Shown piece by piece: positions 22,514 to 35,339 of a stretch of DNA of 64,000 nucleotides. The notes below the pieces were generated by a model that did not search any database, was not told the DNA's origin, and was given only the letters and a program-made list of their open reading frames with translations. This DNA is from Mya arenaria. Lineage: Eukaryota > Mollusca > Bivalvia > Myida > Myidae. Location: contig NC_069130.1 in assembly GCF_026914265.1 (NCBI RefSeq), forward strand, positions 40,107,306-40,171,305, written 5' to 3'. Made by a program: the position numbers and the translations under genes. Within the stretch, counting starts at the first letter, position 1, and every line of letters begins with the position of its first letter.

Positions 22514-23322
22514 GTGAGAAATACAAGATTTATCAACTTATGAAGACTGCGTTATACTACCAAAAGTCCTGATTGATTGCAAGGATTTGTTTTAAACTGT
22601 TATGTGATGTTCATGCTTTGTTGTTCTCATTTGTTCCGAACGGTTTTTGAATAGGTTTTCATAAATAATATCGGTAGATTTGAAATTTTTATTTATTTGC
22701 ATAAAACATACCCTCTCGAAAATAAATAAATCTACGTCAAAGTGTAATTCTAGAGTTTGAGATAGTAATTCAACAAACAACTGACACAACTGCGCAGCTA
22801 AACCTGTTTTGTCCAAGTCCAAGTTTACCATTGGAAGGCATCGAACGAAATTTTCTTCTTTTTGTCTGTGTTCAGACGTAATCAACGCAATAATGAGTGA
22901 CAATCTAGAATAACTTGGTTTGATAAGTTGAGATATGTCCTGTAAGTCAACTAGAGATCAATCATGCCGCTTGTCTTGCATTTAGCTATATTGATGTAAT
23001 GTGTTCAAAGAAGATTGCATCATCAAGCTAAGTGTTGACTTTTGATGTGGAGTCGTAAAACTAATTTTTGTCTACTGATGTGTTTGCGTGCAAGTTATCA
23101 TAGCAACATCAAACGTCATTAAGATTGTGACATGATTACATAAACCGATTTACATCAGGCTTAATCCGTCTATGACCTTATTCTTGGAAGAATCAATTAA
23201 TATAGTAACATCTGAACTGATTGCGTACATTGAAGTACTTAGAACTATTGTAGGTAAAGAAGTGATTGATTTGGCGCCCGGCCTTGGTGGATCAAATTAA
23301 CGCTACAGCTTAATTAAGTAGG

Positions 23323-23590
23323 GTATCATTCGGAGCTCCTCGGCTTTTTTAGTATCGAAAACAACCTCGATATTTGTACGGTTTACATACTCAAAATTCG
23401 ATATTTATTATTCCGCTGCAAGTAGATCTCGTAGTAACTTATTTTCGTTGTTGAACTTAATGACTTTACTCTTGGATGTCTTAATTATGTTTGCAATAAT
23501 ACCCTTCACTGGCAATCAATTTAAACATAGTTCAATAAATACAAGCCAAAACACTACATTTAATTTATGATATAATTAATTTTTTTTAGA
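23323..23590 (+). mobile_element. dispersed CATTCGGAGCTCC element, 3'-truncated copy
   Basis: Starts at CATTCGGAGCTCCTCGGC and shares ACAACCTCG, TTTACATACTCA, CCGCTGCAAGTAGATC and CACTTCACTGGCAATCA-type blocks with copies at 32323-32585, 51118-51365 and the complete copy at 56003-56337. The right inverted terminus is absent. Confidence 0.65.
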
Positions 23591-26500
23591 CTAACTGTAA
23601 AAGATTTGACGTTTTTTACTGACGCGATCTCAATTAATTGTATTGTCCTATACACTGTCAACTTGGAAGTTTGTTATTACAGAAGACAGAAAGTACAGAT
23701 TTTTTTTATTGCAATTTACATTAAATTTTGCTATTTTTCTTTCCTGCAAAAAAAAACTACTTTGATGCGTTGTTTTAAAAGAATAAAAATACAACATCTC
23801 ACTTTTGTATAATCTTTTCCTTAATTTTATCATGGAAATATATGTAAAAGATTATTTTATATAGTCTTGGATTTTCTGAACTCATATGTACCTTGTCAAG
23901 TAATGCATTTGCTTTTCTGGAAACATTTATTGTATAAATCAATCTATCTGACTTCTAACAAATAATTTATGTTTAATTTTTGACGCAAGCATGGTGGCGT
24001 TTTCTGATTCCGTATCTTACTACTACCGTGTGTAGTTAAGGAACTACTGTTCAAATTTCAGATACACAACCTTATTTTACCGATGCCACCAGAAGCATGT
24101 TGATGTTCAGGAACGTGGTATTCAAAGAAACATGAGGATGAGTACGAAGCAGAGAACACTTCCGATCGTTGTAGACAACTAGTTGTTTGCCAATTTGAAG
24201 ATCATAAATTATAACATAATCATTAACATGAGCAGATCGCCAATAAAAAGGAAGCCGAAGTCTTGTCATATATAGTAATTGTGTTACCTCAGTTCTGCAT
24301 ATAATGATAGTCAAGAAATCATACGTGTATTCACTTTGATAAAATGGCCGTGTTACTTCTTCAGGAAATGACGATTTATTTAAACTCGTTAAATAAGAAC
24401 CGTTCACATTTATTATTTTTTGTGCTTTGACATTTAATTGTTGTTTTCGTATTAGCAATTTGCCTATTTTGCTGAGATATTAAACATTTTCTTCTAATTT
24501 TGCTCAGTGAAGTGAACTTCTAACTTCGTTTCGCAGGAGTAGCCTCCCTTGACTTCAAAACACCAAAGTACTTACCATAGTTATACGTGCAAGCCATTCC
24601 ATATATTGACATTTGTCAGATAGCGGTAAATTTAAATCAAACTGAAATCGAAAAAGTTAAAAGAAAAATTAAATAGTAAGGTAAACAATAAATGGAATAT
24701 TACGATAGGACGCTTTTCTGATGACCTGTATCACGTCGTGTAAACACATATCCGTCGAGTACGCAGTATGAATAGTTACATTCTCTGTTAAAATGTCGTG
24801 ATAAATTTTAAACTTTTAATGTCGCTTTCGACCCCTACGTTGTAACAAACGCAAAAAGACACCAAGTCTAGATTTGATGCGCATTTATTTTACAACAAAT
24901 CTAAACACATAGCGTATAATATTACCATGTTTAATGGCGTCAAAACTCATATTCACTTGCGTGTATGATTTGTCTTTGTATTGATGAATGCGATTATCAT
25001 GTGGTTTTTTATGACACCGATCTGGGGCATTTTTTACGTAAAAGATATAGGGGGATTAAGCGAACATAGATAATTAATTCAATAGAGTGTCGTTGTAATA
25101 TTACCATTTTTTTCGTTTAGGAAATATTGACTTTTTTACATCTGCGCAAGCTGGCGCATATATCAATCTCTGCAATAGCAACTAATTTTTATTTAGTAAT
25201 TTGTAAGTCTGTTGAAATCATGTCTTTCGTTGTATTTGGACTTCGAAAGAAATATGCGTCAAAGAAATAAGGTTGAAGCCGGAGGGCATGGAGCTTGATT
25301 AATTTGTATTTAGTCCTATGCACGTTTGTTGAAGTCATGCCACTGATTATATTTGGACTGAAAGAGCAAAACTTGAAAAAGAAATGGGCATAGAACTTAG
25401 ATAAAGATTAAATAGCATCAGCTTAACTATTTTACCAACTGTGTTTCAATCATGCTCCCGGGTTCAGGATGCCTACAGCCTATGTCTTATAGTACAAGAA
25501 TTGCAGTAACATACTAAATTAAGCTATTTGTTTAAAGTCAATGGCACCAGAGCTATGTTTTTGTAGAATAAGTTTGAGGTCCTATATGAAGTCATTTCAG
25601 AGTCTTATAGTTTTCTATACACTAATGAAGAAATAGAACAGATCACTAAGGGCCTCTGCATTTATAATGACCGACCAGTCAGCCTTCAAACACTGAGCGG
25701 ACATACGCCGATGGCTGAGATTCATTCAATGTTTGTTGATGTGTTGTCACACATAATAGCTTGGAATTTAATAGAAAAAAATATCTCTTCATGGTAACAT
25801 GTATAAAAGTATAACTGATTACGCTGGACATGTGTTTTTCAAATAAGGCTGTACATACATAAGACTGAGATCTAAGATGGTTTTCCATGAAATGGCCATA
25901 TTCAGAGTCTGATTTCTCTGGAGAGCTAGTACTGAGTCAATTATCACTTTGATCTTGAGTCTAAGTTCGAGAATTTAAATTGTGTTGTAAAACTTCAGAA
26001 GCAAATATGGTCAAAACGGTTAGAAATAATCTGTTCTACACTAAGACACATATATTTTGTCAAAATCTGCTATATTAAATACGTATTGAAACATTTCCGA
26101 ATACAAACGCAGACTCTTTTCATTAGTTGTATGGTCCGTGGCGTCCTCCTTGAGCTTGTTATGCACGGATTTATTTTTCCATGATCATAGTCCGTCCGTC
26201 GCGCCCAATAGTTATCATTGACCAAAACCGCAGTAATGCTGATTTGGAAATCTTCTTTCAGAGGAGTTTAAAGCAAAACATTGCATGCTGGACCGTGGAT
26301 GCAATGCCAAAACAAATGAAACACTTAATCTTGTCAAAATTGGTGGACTGATTTTTTTTTAAATTATTACAAAGAAAATTGTCAGTTTGTGACAAAGTCG
26401 TTCAAGTTGGCGTGGTTTGTGAAATAAAAAAAATCGCAAGGCGGGGATCCCTTATATGGCTACAGTGAAGAGATAATCAATACCATTTTGTTGACACAAC

Positions 26501-26921
26501 TTTACATAATACTTCCGTGGACGACCCCCTACCAAAGATACTCGAAGCAATTCGTCAATTAAAATGCATTCAAAATTTAAAACTTTATACTAAATCATGT
26601 AATCAAACACTTGTAATCAAAATTACCAAGTCTGTTGAACACGTTGTAACAAGGTTGAAGTGATGTAATATAAATTCTGAAGCATTTGTGAATGTCTCTT
26701 CAAGTACGTTCATCCATTTATGAGTTCTCGTTTATGTCTGAGTGGTTCCTGTTGAAGTATTAAGATATCAATTGTTGTTCTACATATGCACTTGTAAACA
26801 TGTACTAGTAAGATAAAATTTCGCAAGCCCTGATAGAAAGAATTGCAATTGCGTTATTCTTTAATATTGGCACGACATTCAAAGGAACATCTTCCAAACG
26901 ATCAAAGTCAAAGATAAAAAA
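23591..26921. other. intergenic, unit 2, before C1q gene 2
   Basis: Noncoding; collinear with 32590-35017 except for indels. Repeat blocks with TATTTGGACT occur at 25200-25400. No exon is supported. Confidence 0.55.
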
Positions 26922-27243
26922 ATGAGAAATTTTCGGAAGATTTTCGTAATATTTTTCGTGTGTATGTCTGATCGTTTCGCTTTCGGAAATGAGCCGCACT
27001 GTTCAAAATTTCATTATGAAGAAAAATTGTTGGAAAAGCTCGTTCGCATGGAATTTAACATGGAACAGCGTGGAAAAGAACTCAAAGAAGGTTTGACAGA
27101 ACTAAGTAGAAAACAGACAGAGGCCCAAGAATCCAATCAGGTTGTGCTCCAAGAACATGAAAAGGAAATTACGGCAATACAGAAAGAAAATAAAGAGCTC
27201 AAAGAGCACCTTGTAGACGCTGTTTCACACATCGGGAAACAAG
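26922..27243 (+). CDS. C1q gene 2, exon 1
   Basis: Signal peptide plus coiled coil, donor GTAAGA after CAAG. First ATG of the frame. Confidence 0.9.
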
Positions 27244-28040
27244 GTAAGATATTCTTTGGGTCACGTACTTCGTCCATTGTGTACGGATAAACAGTTATTT
27301 AAAATTCAAAAACTGGGGGGAAAGTTACTTTAATGAATGCAAGATAATTCGTTCATTCGATAATTGCCAGACATTTGTCTGAATGAGAACATGTATTAAT
27401 TTTGAATCCCACGAAAGGCTTAATAATCGGGCCGCCCGTCTGTTTGTCCGTCAGTCCGTCCCCACGATTTCCGATCTAAAAGTTGTAAAAGCTTACGCGT
27501 GGGGTCCGAAAAATTGGAAGACAGGTTGGCATTGTCCAGCAACTAAACCTTATCTATTTTTGGTGAGTAGGTCAATAGCGTATTGGTATAGAGCTGATAA
27601 GCCATACACGATGAATAACTGTATTTACAGGTGATCCACCCAACAAAGTGCTGTTCAAAGCCCGACAATTGAAAGATACCGCACCGAAATCTGGAGGGAC
27701 CTTAATCTTCAAAGAAGTCCTTACAAATGTTGGAGGTGGGTATGACAACTCTACGGGGGTGTTTACCAGCCCCGCCGATGGGGTGTTTCTATATACCATC
27801 CATCTTTGTATTAGCACCAACAAATACTGTAATTACGCTATCATGGTTGATGGTATCAAACACACAAAAGGCTCAATCAAAAATGACAATTGGGGTGACT
27901 GCATAACCGCGGAGAGTATCGCCATCGTGAAAAGCGGCAGTAGAGTAAGGGTTGAGAACTATGGAAACGCTGGATTTTATGACAATGAGAATAGTTTTAA
28001 TCATTTCTCTGGTATAATGATATATAGTGGACAGTTCTGA
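26922..28040 (+). CDS. C1q-domain secreted protein, gene 2
   Basis: Exons 26922-27243 and 27631-28040, phase-1 intron of 387 bp, 243 residues. Signal peptide 1-22 (MRNFRKIFVIFFVCMSDRF AFG), coiled coil about 30-104 (ELKEGLTELSRKQTEAQ region) and C1q domain about 112-243. The N-terminal exon matches gene 3 (MRNFRKIFVIFF, RKQTEAQESNQ), as does the early C1q exon (FKARQLKDT, FKEVL, KYCNYAIM). The end matches gene 1 (SRV, NAGFYDNENSFNHF, MIYSGQF), so this gene appears to be a natural chimera. The intron carries a fragment of a dispersed repeat with CCGTCAGTCCGTCCCCAC. Expected role: secreted innate-immune-type recognition protein; ligand unknown. Confidence 0.92.
27631..28040 (+). CDS. C1q gene 2, exon 2
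   Basis: Acceptor GTATTTACAG; encodes the complete C1q domain; stop TGA at 28038-28040. Confidence 0.92.
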
Positions 28041-29154
28041 AGGAAACTTGAGTTGCATTTGATCATGTTCTAGAGGAAAAAGTAATTGTGCATGATAAGA
28101 AATTTGTCTGAAATTATACTTGGTCCTGTAGTTTGCTACGCCTGAATGTTTTAAACAAACGTATGGACCTATGATTTAGACTGTTGGTTCTTCCTACAAT
28201 GCGATAGTTGTTTTGGTTACATATACTACGGTTTTATGTTGTTATATATATATAGGAATCTTGTCCATTCTGCCCGTTCTTCCGTCCTGGGACATCGGGA
28301 CAAGCCTACTTTTCTCCATAGCTATAAACGTTTATTTTAGGGATTTACTTCAAACTGCATATACATATTAACTGTGTTAAGGAAATGTGCTGTGTAAATG
28401 AAACATTATTTAGTGCATGGTAATTTTAGTGTCATTCCCCTTTGATTATTTTTTACTTAGTTTTACCTAGAACGTCTACTTTTTTATAATTTCATACGTT
28501 TTTGAGATATTCACTTCAAAACCTCATTCAAACATTGCCTAGGAGAAGTGTTGTGCATCAGAAACATTAAATTGTTTATGGTACGTTTAGACTCATTGCC
28601 CTTTGTTTATTATTTTACTTATGATTTTTATTTCTCTTCACAATTTGTATATGTGTTTCAGGTCATGACTTTAACTGTACAAAAGAAACTTATTTAGGTA
28701 ATGATACACATATTGACTGTGGTAAGGTGAAGTGCTGCGCTAAGTATTCATTATTTTGTTATGACATATCTGGATTTGCTCTTTGATTATTGTTATACAA
28801 ATCTTTACTGGGACAAGTCTACTTTTCTCCTTAACCCCATATTTTTTTAGGTATTGACTGAAAACGTCATACACATGTTGTTTGTGTTGAGAAGGAGTGT
28901 TGCACATATTTTTTTTTATTTTTTTTTAGATGTTTTATAATTGGTATAAGCATTTTGATAACAATTCACACGAAATAAAACAAAATCGATATATAACCCT
29001 ATAACACGCGAATTTGTCCCTTTATTACAAATTGATGAAATGAAACACCAGGATGATACCGACATGGTAATGTTGTTTTAGATAGTACCAAGCATATTGT
29101 CACATTTAAACTACATGTATTCATAATCTCGAATGGTATCTGCTTTTTTATGAA
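28041..29154. other. C1q gene 2 downstream flank
   Basis: Nearly identical to the flank of gene 1, with small indels only. No gene. Confidence 0.6.
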
Positions 29155-29160
29155 AATCCG

Positions 29161-29310
29161 TTTCGATTGTCCGGTTAGCGCAGTAGTTATCGCACTAGTT
29201 TCTCACCATGTCGTCCTAGGTTCAATTCTTAGCCAGGGCGTAAGTCAGTCTTGTTTTTGATCACCAAGCCGGACAAGTCGGAGTTTCTCCGGCTACTCCG
29301 GTTTCCAACA
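29161..29310 (+). mobile_element. tRNA-derived SINE-like element, copy 2
   Basis: Counterpart of copy 1 at the same position of unit 2 (GTTAGCGCAGTAGTTATCGC, CAAGCCGGACAAGTCGG, GGCTACTCCGGTTTCC). Confidence 0.7.
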
Positions 29311-30624
29311 AATGAGAGTGACTTATAAGCCTATATAACTTTCTTCAAGATCGGTGTAAAATAATAATAGTTTAAACTAAATCTTTTTAAGCATTATTTC
29401 TACATAAAAAGGGAATTAAATTTAACATATTCCGGTAAAATATTTATTCACACCCAAGCACACAAATATATGTTCCTGTCCTAATAGAAACTTAAGAAAA
29501 ATATATTTTGAAAGTACTATGTTGACCATTCAAACCAAATTATTGCGGCATTTCCTGTTCTTCTGATGCAGTATTAACTTTTGGTTAGTATTTTAAGAGT
29601 GTTTTTGTCATGTCTTACATGTTTGCTTATACAGGCTTTATTATGTATTAAAAGTTGTGTGTAAAAGTGTAAACGTAGTTTACATTTTCAGTAAAACGTC
29701 CTTAAAATGGTTATTTTTCGTTTATTTAAATTCTGACAAACGCGAATCGAGACGAAAATAGTTATGTGGGCCTGGCATGGCCCGGCATGACCCGAAATGC
29801 GACAGCAAAATCTAATGTATGCCTTAAAACGTGTAGCTACATGTACATGTAAAGTTTAAAACCCCAAACCTCGCTGATACTCGCATAAATCATTTCCATC
29901 GAACTATTGAATATGCCATTCTGATCGTACACTATACAAATACCTTGTCGCACCCTCTTTTATGCCTAAGACTCATTTTGCAGACGACATCACATATGTT
30001 AACGTGTTCTCGTTGATAGGATTGAATCTATATGTATATGCCTGTAACTAAGCAGAAACGAGACCTGGAGAGAGCATCGTCCGTTGATAAAATAAGCTTT
30101 ATAAAAACAAATGATAATCATTCTTCCACATTAAAACGTTGGATTTGGGTGCTTATGAGACATATGATGTTCAGAGCAGCTCTCTAATACAAGGAAATAC
30201 ATACTTTTTATGATATACCCTTTTGAACTTGCAATCAATGTCAGGTTTTGAAAGAAATATAGTGTTCAGCTTTACTTGGTAACTCTTTTCATTTGAGTAC
30301 TCCGGTTTTCCTAGGAAACAGAACAACACTCGATCATCTCGCAATATCTTATTTTACACCCGTTGTAGAATAAGAACATTTGAACTGGGATATCGAATAT
30401 GTCGTTTAATAGCAAACGTCATCGCACCGCTGACCAAAGATTCATCGCTGTTCACACCAGATTTTCGCTATAAAAAGGCTTTGTATTCCGTTGTTCCTCA
30501 TGATAATCGTTGGCAGCGTGGGGTGCGACAGCATGTGTCAGAAGAGCCTTGATAAATACATGAAAACTATGAATTTACTTTTCAATCATGATGAAACTTG
30601 ACGGAAGTGTTTCTTTTCAAACTA

Positions 30625-31338
30625 TATATCGGTCACTTTGGGTAACTTGCGTCGGTAACTCCTGAGTTCATATAATAAACAATTATTTATGTATTGTTAT
30701 CCAATCATAATAAAATTTGATGACAGTGTATATGGGTGTTCGGTCAAGTTCCATCTTGTAGTAAATCGCCGTAATATATCTTGAGAATGGCCATGTTATA
30801 AAATATAAAAAAAAACAATGTCTTTTGCAGACGCGAACTTAAGTATTTATTATTAAATAATGATGACACTTGTTGACCATGATTGTGACCATAATGTCGC
30901 GATCATGTGTTACTCGCTTCAGACACTTTTTAGTTTCCTGCCTTTTACAGTAAAATATTATTTGTATACGTGTGCAGACAAATTAGTTTAATTATCAAAT
31001 CTGGAATAAACAGTATTTGTTTTAAAAAATACTTCACCAAGTTCGATTGTGAGGTAAAGCTATACCACAGTACCCTTAAACATTAACATAAAATTTGCCT
31101 ACTTTTTAGATTGAGCATGGTAGTCAGACAACGTTCTGAACTTAATAAAAAGTTTTGCATCGTTTACATTATTATTTATATAAAAATATGTTTAACTATG
31201 ATCCATTTCCGCGAAAACCTAGCCTTGTATAAATATATTATAGTTTGAAAACCCAATAATTAAGTCATAGTACTGTAACATAATGTTTGAACAATAATGA
31301 TGATACTTACTATTGATTTCATTTTTAGACAATTTCGT
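30625..31338. other. about 700-bp segment present only in unit 3
   Basis: Flanking sequence TTTCTTTTCAAACTATA and ACTGTCTGTCGATGTTGCCA is contiguous in unit 2 (22190-22220) but split here. The extra sequence is AT-rich, with no open frame or clear terminal repeats by eye. Confidence 0.6.
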
Positions 31339-31517
31339 ACTGTCTGTCGATGTTGCCATTTGCTGTCAATTGTTATGTTGACATTTAACCTATTTTATTA
31401 CCTGTTGTTGTTATGTTTTTCATTTACGATTTAGCACACATTATGTTTTCAATGTACTGACAACATATTATTTTCGTTTACGTCAAGAATGGTTATTTTG
31501 AAAATAAACATTTTTGC

Positions 31518-31538
31518 TGTATTCGACTGGTGTCTCAT
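31518..31538 (+). pseudogene. stub of decayed TAF10 exon
   Basis: Only the first 20 or so bases (TATTCGACTGGTGTCTC) of the exon corresponding to 13586 remain, then sequence jumps to intron material matching 22540. A deletion has removed the rest. Confidence 0.7.
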
Positions 31539-32322
31539 AAATACATGATATTTATACTACCAAAAGTCCTGATTGAATGTAAGGATTTGTTTTAAACTGT
31601 TATGTGATGTTCATGCTTTGTTGTTCTCATTTGTTCCGAACGGTTTTCGAATAGGTTTTCATAAATAATAACAGTAGAATCGAAATTTTTATTAATTTGC
31701 ATAAAACATACCCTCTCAAAAATAAATAAATCTACGCCAAAGTGTAATTCTAGAGTTTGAGATAGTAAATAAATTCAACAAAAAACTGACACAACTGCGC
31801 AGCTAAACCTGTATTATCCAAGTCCAAGTTTACCATTGGAAGGCATCGGACGAAATTTTCTTCTTTTTGTCTGTGTTCAGACGTAATCTACGCAATAATG
31901 AGGGATAATCTAGAATAATTTTGGTTTGATAAGTTGAGATATGTCCTGTAAGTCAACTAGAGATCAATCCTGCCGCTTGTCTTGCATTTAGATATATTGA
32001 TGTAATGTGTTCAAAGCAGATTGCATCATCAAGCTAAGTGTTGACTTTTGATGTGGAGTCGTAAAACTAATTTTTGTCTACTGATGTGTTTGCGTGCAAC
32101 TTATCATAGCAACATCAAACGTCATTAAGATTGTGACATGATTACATTAACCGATTTACATCAGGCTAAATCCGTCTATGACCTTATTCTTGGAAGAATC
32201 AATTAATATAGTAACATTTGAACTGATTGCGTACATTGAAGTACTTAGAACTATTGTAGGTAAAGTGACTGATTTGGCGCCCGTCCTTGGTGGATCAAAT
32301 CAACGCTTCAGCTTAATAAGTA

Positions 32323-32585
32323 CCGTACCATTCGGAGCTACTCAGCCTTTTTTATCGAAAACAACCTCGGTATATGTACGGTTTACATACTCAAAATTCG
32401 ATATATTTTATTCCGCTGCAAGTAGATCGCGTATTAATTTATTTTAGCTGTTGAACTTAATGACTTTACTCTTGGAAGTCTGAATTATGTTTGCAATAAT
32501 ACACTTCACTGGCAATCAATTTAAACTTAGTTCAATAAATACAGGCTAAAACACTACATTTATTTTATGATATAATTAAAAAATT
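32323..32585 (+). mobile_element. dispersed CATTCGGAGCT element, unit 3 copy
   Basis: Counterpart of 23323-23590 at the same position in unit 3, so inserted before units 2 and 3 separated. Confidence 0.62.
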
Positions 32586-35017
32586 AGACTAACTGTAAAA
32601 AATTTGACGTTTTTAACTGACGCGATCTCAATTAATTGTATTGTCCTATACACTTCAACTTGGAAGTTTGTTATTACAGAAGACTAAAAGTACAGATTTT
32701 TTTATCGTTAAGTTAAAAGAAAAATTAAATAGTAAGGTAAACAAAAAAAGGAATATTACGATAGGACGCTTTTCTGATGACCTGTATCACGTCGTGTAAA
32801 CACATATCCGTCGAGTACCCAGTATGAATAGTTACATTCTCTGTTAAAATGTCGTGATCAATTTAAAAAAAATAAATAATGTCGCTTTCGACCCCTACGT
32901 TGTAACAAACGCAAAAAGACACCAAGTCTAGATTTTATGCACATTTATTTTACAATACATCTAAACACATAGCGTATAATATTACCATGTTTAATGGCGT
33001 CAAAACTCATATTCACTTGCGTGTATGATTCGTCTTTGTATTGATGAATGCGATTGTCATGTGGCTTTTTAAAACACCGATCTGGGGCATTTTTTACTCA
33101 CAAGATATGGGGGGATTAAGCGAACATAGATAATTAATTCAATAGAGTGTCGTTGTAATATTACCATTTTTTTCGTTTAGGAAAAATTGACTTTTTTTAC
33201 ATCTAAGCAAATTGCGCAAGCTGGCGCATATATCAATCTCTGCAATAGCAACTAATTTTTATTTAGTAATTTGTAAGTCTGTTGAAATCATGTCTTTCGT
33301 TGTATTTGGACTTCGAAAGAAATATGCGTCAAAGAAATAAGGTTGAAGCCGGAGGGCATGGAGCTTGATTAATTTGTATTTAGTCGCATGCACGTTTGTT
33401 GAAGTCATGCCACTGATTATATTTGGACTGAAAGAGCAAAACTTGAAAAGGAAAATGGGCATAGCACTTAGATAAAGATTAAATAGCATCAGCTTGACTA
33501 TTTTACCAACTGTGTTTCAATCATGCTCCCGGGTTCCGGATGCCTACAGCCTATGGCTTATAGTTCAAGAATTGCAGTAACATACTAAATAAAGCTTTTT
33601 GTTTAAAGTCAATGGCTCCAGAGCTATGTTTTTGTAGAATAAGTTTGAGGTCCTATATGAAGACATTTCAGAGTCTCATAGTTTTCTATACACTAATTAA
33701 GAAAAAGAACAGACCACTAAGGACCTCTGCATTTATAATGACCGACCAGTCGGCCTACAAACACTGAACATACGCCGATGGCTGAGGTTTATTCAATGTT
33801 TGTTGATGTGTTGTCACACATTATAGCTTGGAATTTAATAGAAAAATATCTCTTCATGGTAACACGTCTTGTTCTGTAAATCAAGCAAATTCTATTTCAA
33901 TTGACAGTCTTATTTGAGCTGGTACTATATTATATCAGTCTTGTAAATTTAACTCATGGGTTACACATAACTAGTCTTCAGGCGGCCTTACAAAAATGAA
34001 CGGTCACTGTTATTTTATAAGGCACGCTAAACTACATGTTCTAAACGATACTTTATCAAAGCCCGCTGTAACCTACATACGTTAAAAAACATACTAATGT
34101 AAGGTATAAAAGTATAACTGATTACGCTGGAAATGTGTTTTCAAATAAGGCTGTACATACATAAGACTGAGATCTGAGATGGTTTTCCATGAAATGGCCA
34201 TATTCAGAGTCTGATTAAAACATTTCCGAATACAAACGCAGACTCTTTTCGTTAGTTGTATGGGCCCGAGGCGTCCTTCTTCAGCTTGTTATGCACGGTT
34301 TTCTTTTTATATTTCCATGATCATAGTCCGTCCGTCGCCCGCAATTGATATCATTGACCAAAAACGCAGTAATGCTAATTTGGAAATCTTCTTTCAGAGG
34401 TGTTCAAAGGAAAACATCGCATGCAGTACCGCCATGCCAAAAAATGGAACCAATTAATCTTGTCAAAACCGGTGGACTGAATAATTAAACGATTACAAAG
34501 AAAATTGTCAGTTTGTAACAAAGTCGTTCAAGTGGTTTTTCAAATTAAAAAGAACACAAGTCCCTAATATGGCTACAGTGAAGAGATAATTAAATGCCTT
34601 TTGTTGACACAATTTTACATCATACTTCCTTGGACGACCCCCTACCAAAGATACTTATAGCAATTTGTCAATTAAAATATTTGTCAATTAAAATATTTTT
34701 AACATGTAAAACGTTATACCAAATCATTTAATCAAACACTTGTTATCAAAATTACCAAGTCCATTGAACAAGTTGTAGCAGGGTTTGATGTTATGTAAAA
34801 TCTGAAGCATTTGTGATCTTCTCTTGAAGTACGTTCGTCTCGTTTTTGTCTGAGTGCTTCCTGTTTAAGTATATAAATATCATTTGTTGTTCTACATATG
34901 CACTTGTAAACATATACTAGTAAAAAAAACTTTGGCAAGCACAGATAAACAGAATTGCGTTATTCTTTAATATTGCCACGACATTCATCTTTCAAATGAA
35001 CACAGTCAAAGATAAAA
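32586..35017. other. intergenic, unit 3, before C1q gene 3
   Basis: Noncoding and collinear with 23600-26921 of unit 2, but lacking the equivalent of 23700-24655 (join near 32700) and with an extra 240 bp near 33870-34110. Confidence 0.6.
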
Positions 35018-35339
35018 ATGAGAAATTTTCGGAAGATCTTCGTTATATTTTTCGTGTGGATGTCGGATATTTTCGCTATCGGAAATGAGCCACACTGTTC
35101 AAAATTTCATTATGAAGAAAAATTGTTGGAAAAGCTCGTTCGCATGGAATTCAACATGGAACAGCGTGAAAAAGAACTCAAAGAAGGTTTTACAGAACTG
35201 AATAGAAAACAGACAGAGGCCCAAGAATCCAATCAGCTTTTGCTCCAAGAACTAGAAAAGGAACTTACGACAATACGGAAAGAAAATAAAGAGCTCAAAG
35301 AGAAACTTGTAGATGCTGTTTCTCATATCGAGCAACAGG
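35018..35339 (+). CDS. C1q gene 3, exon 1
   Basis: Signal peptide plus coiled coil; donor GTAAGA after CAGG. Confidence 0.88.

Larger units (their letters stand above)
22085..30505. repeat. segmental duplication unit 2 (recombinant)
   Basis: Collinear with unit 3 from 22085 (matching 30510) through the C1q exon, and with unit 1 after it (28041-30500 matching 18838-21240). It carries decayed TAF10 exons and C1q gene 2. Relative to unit 3 it retains about 960 bp at 23700-24655 and lacks the roughly 700-bp insert of 30625-31338. Confidence 0.8.
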
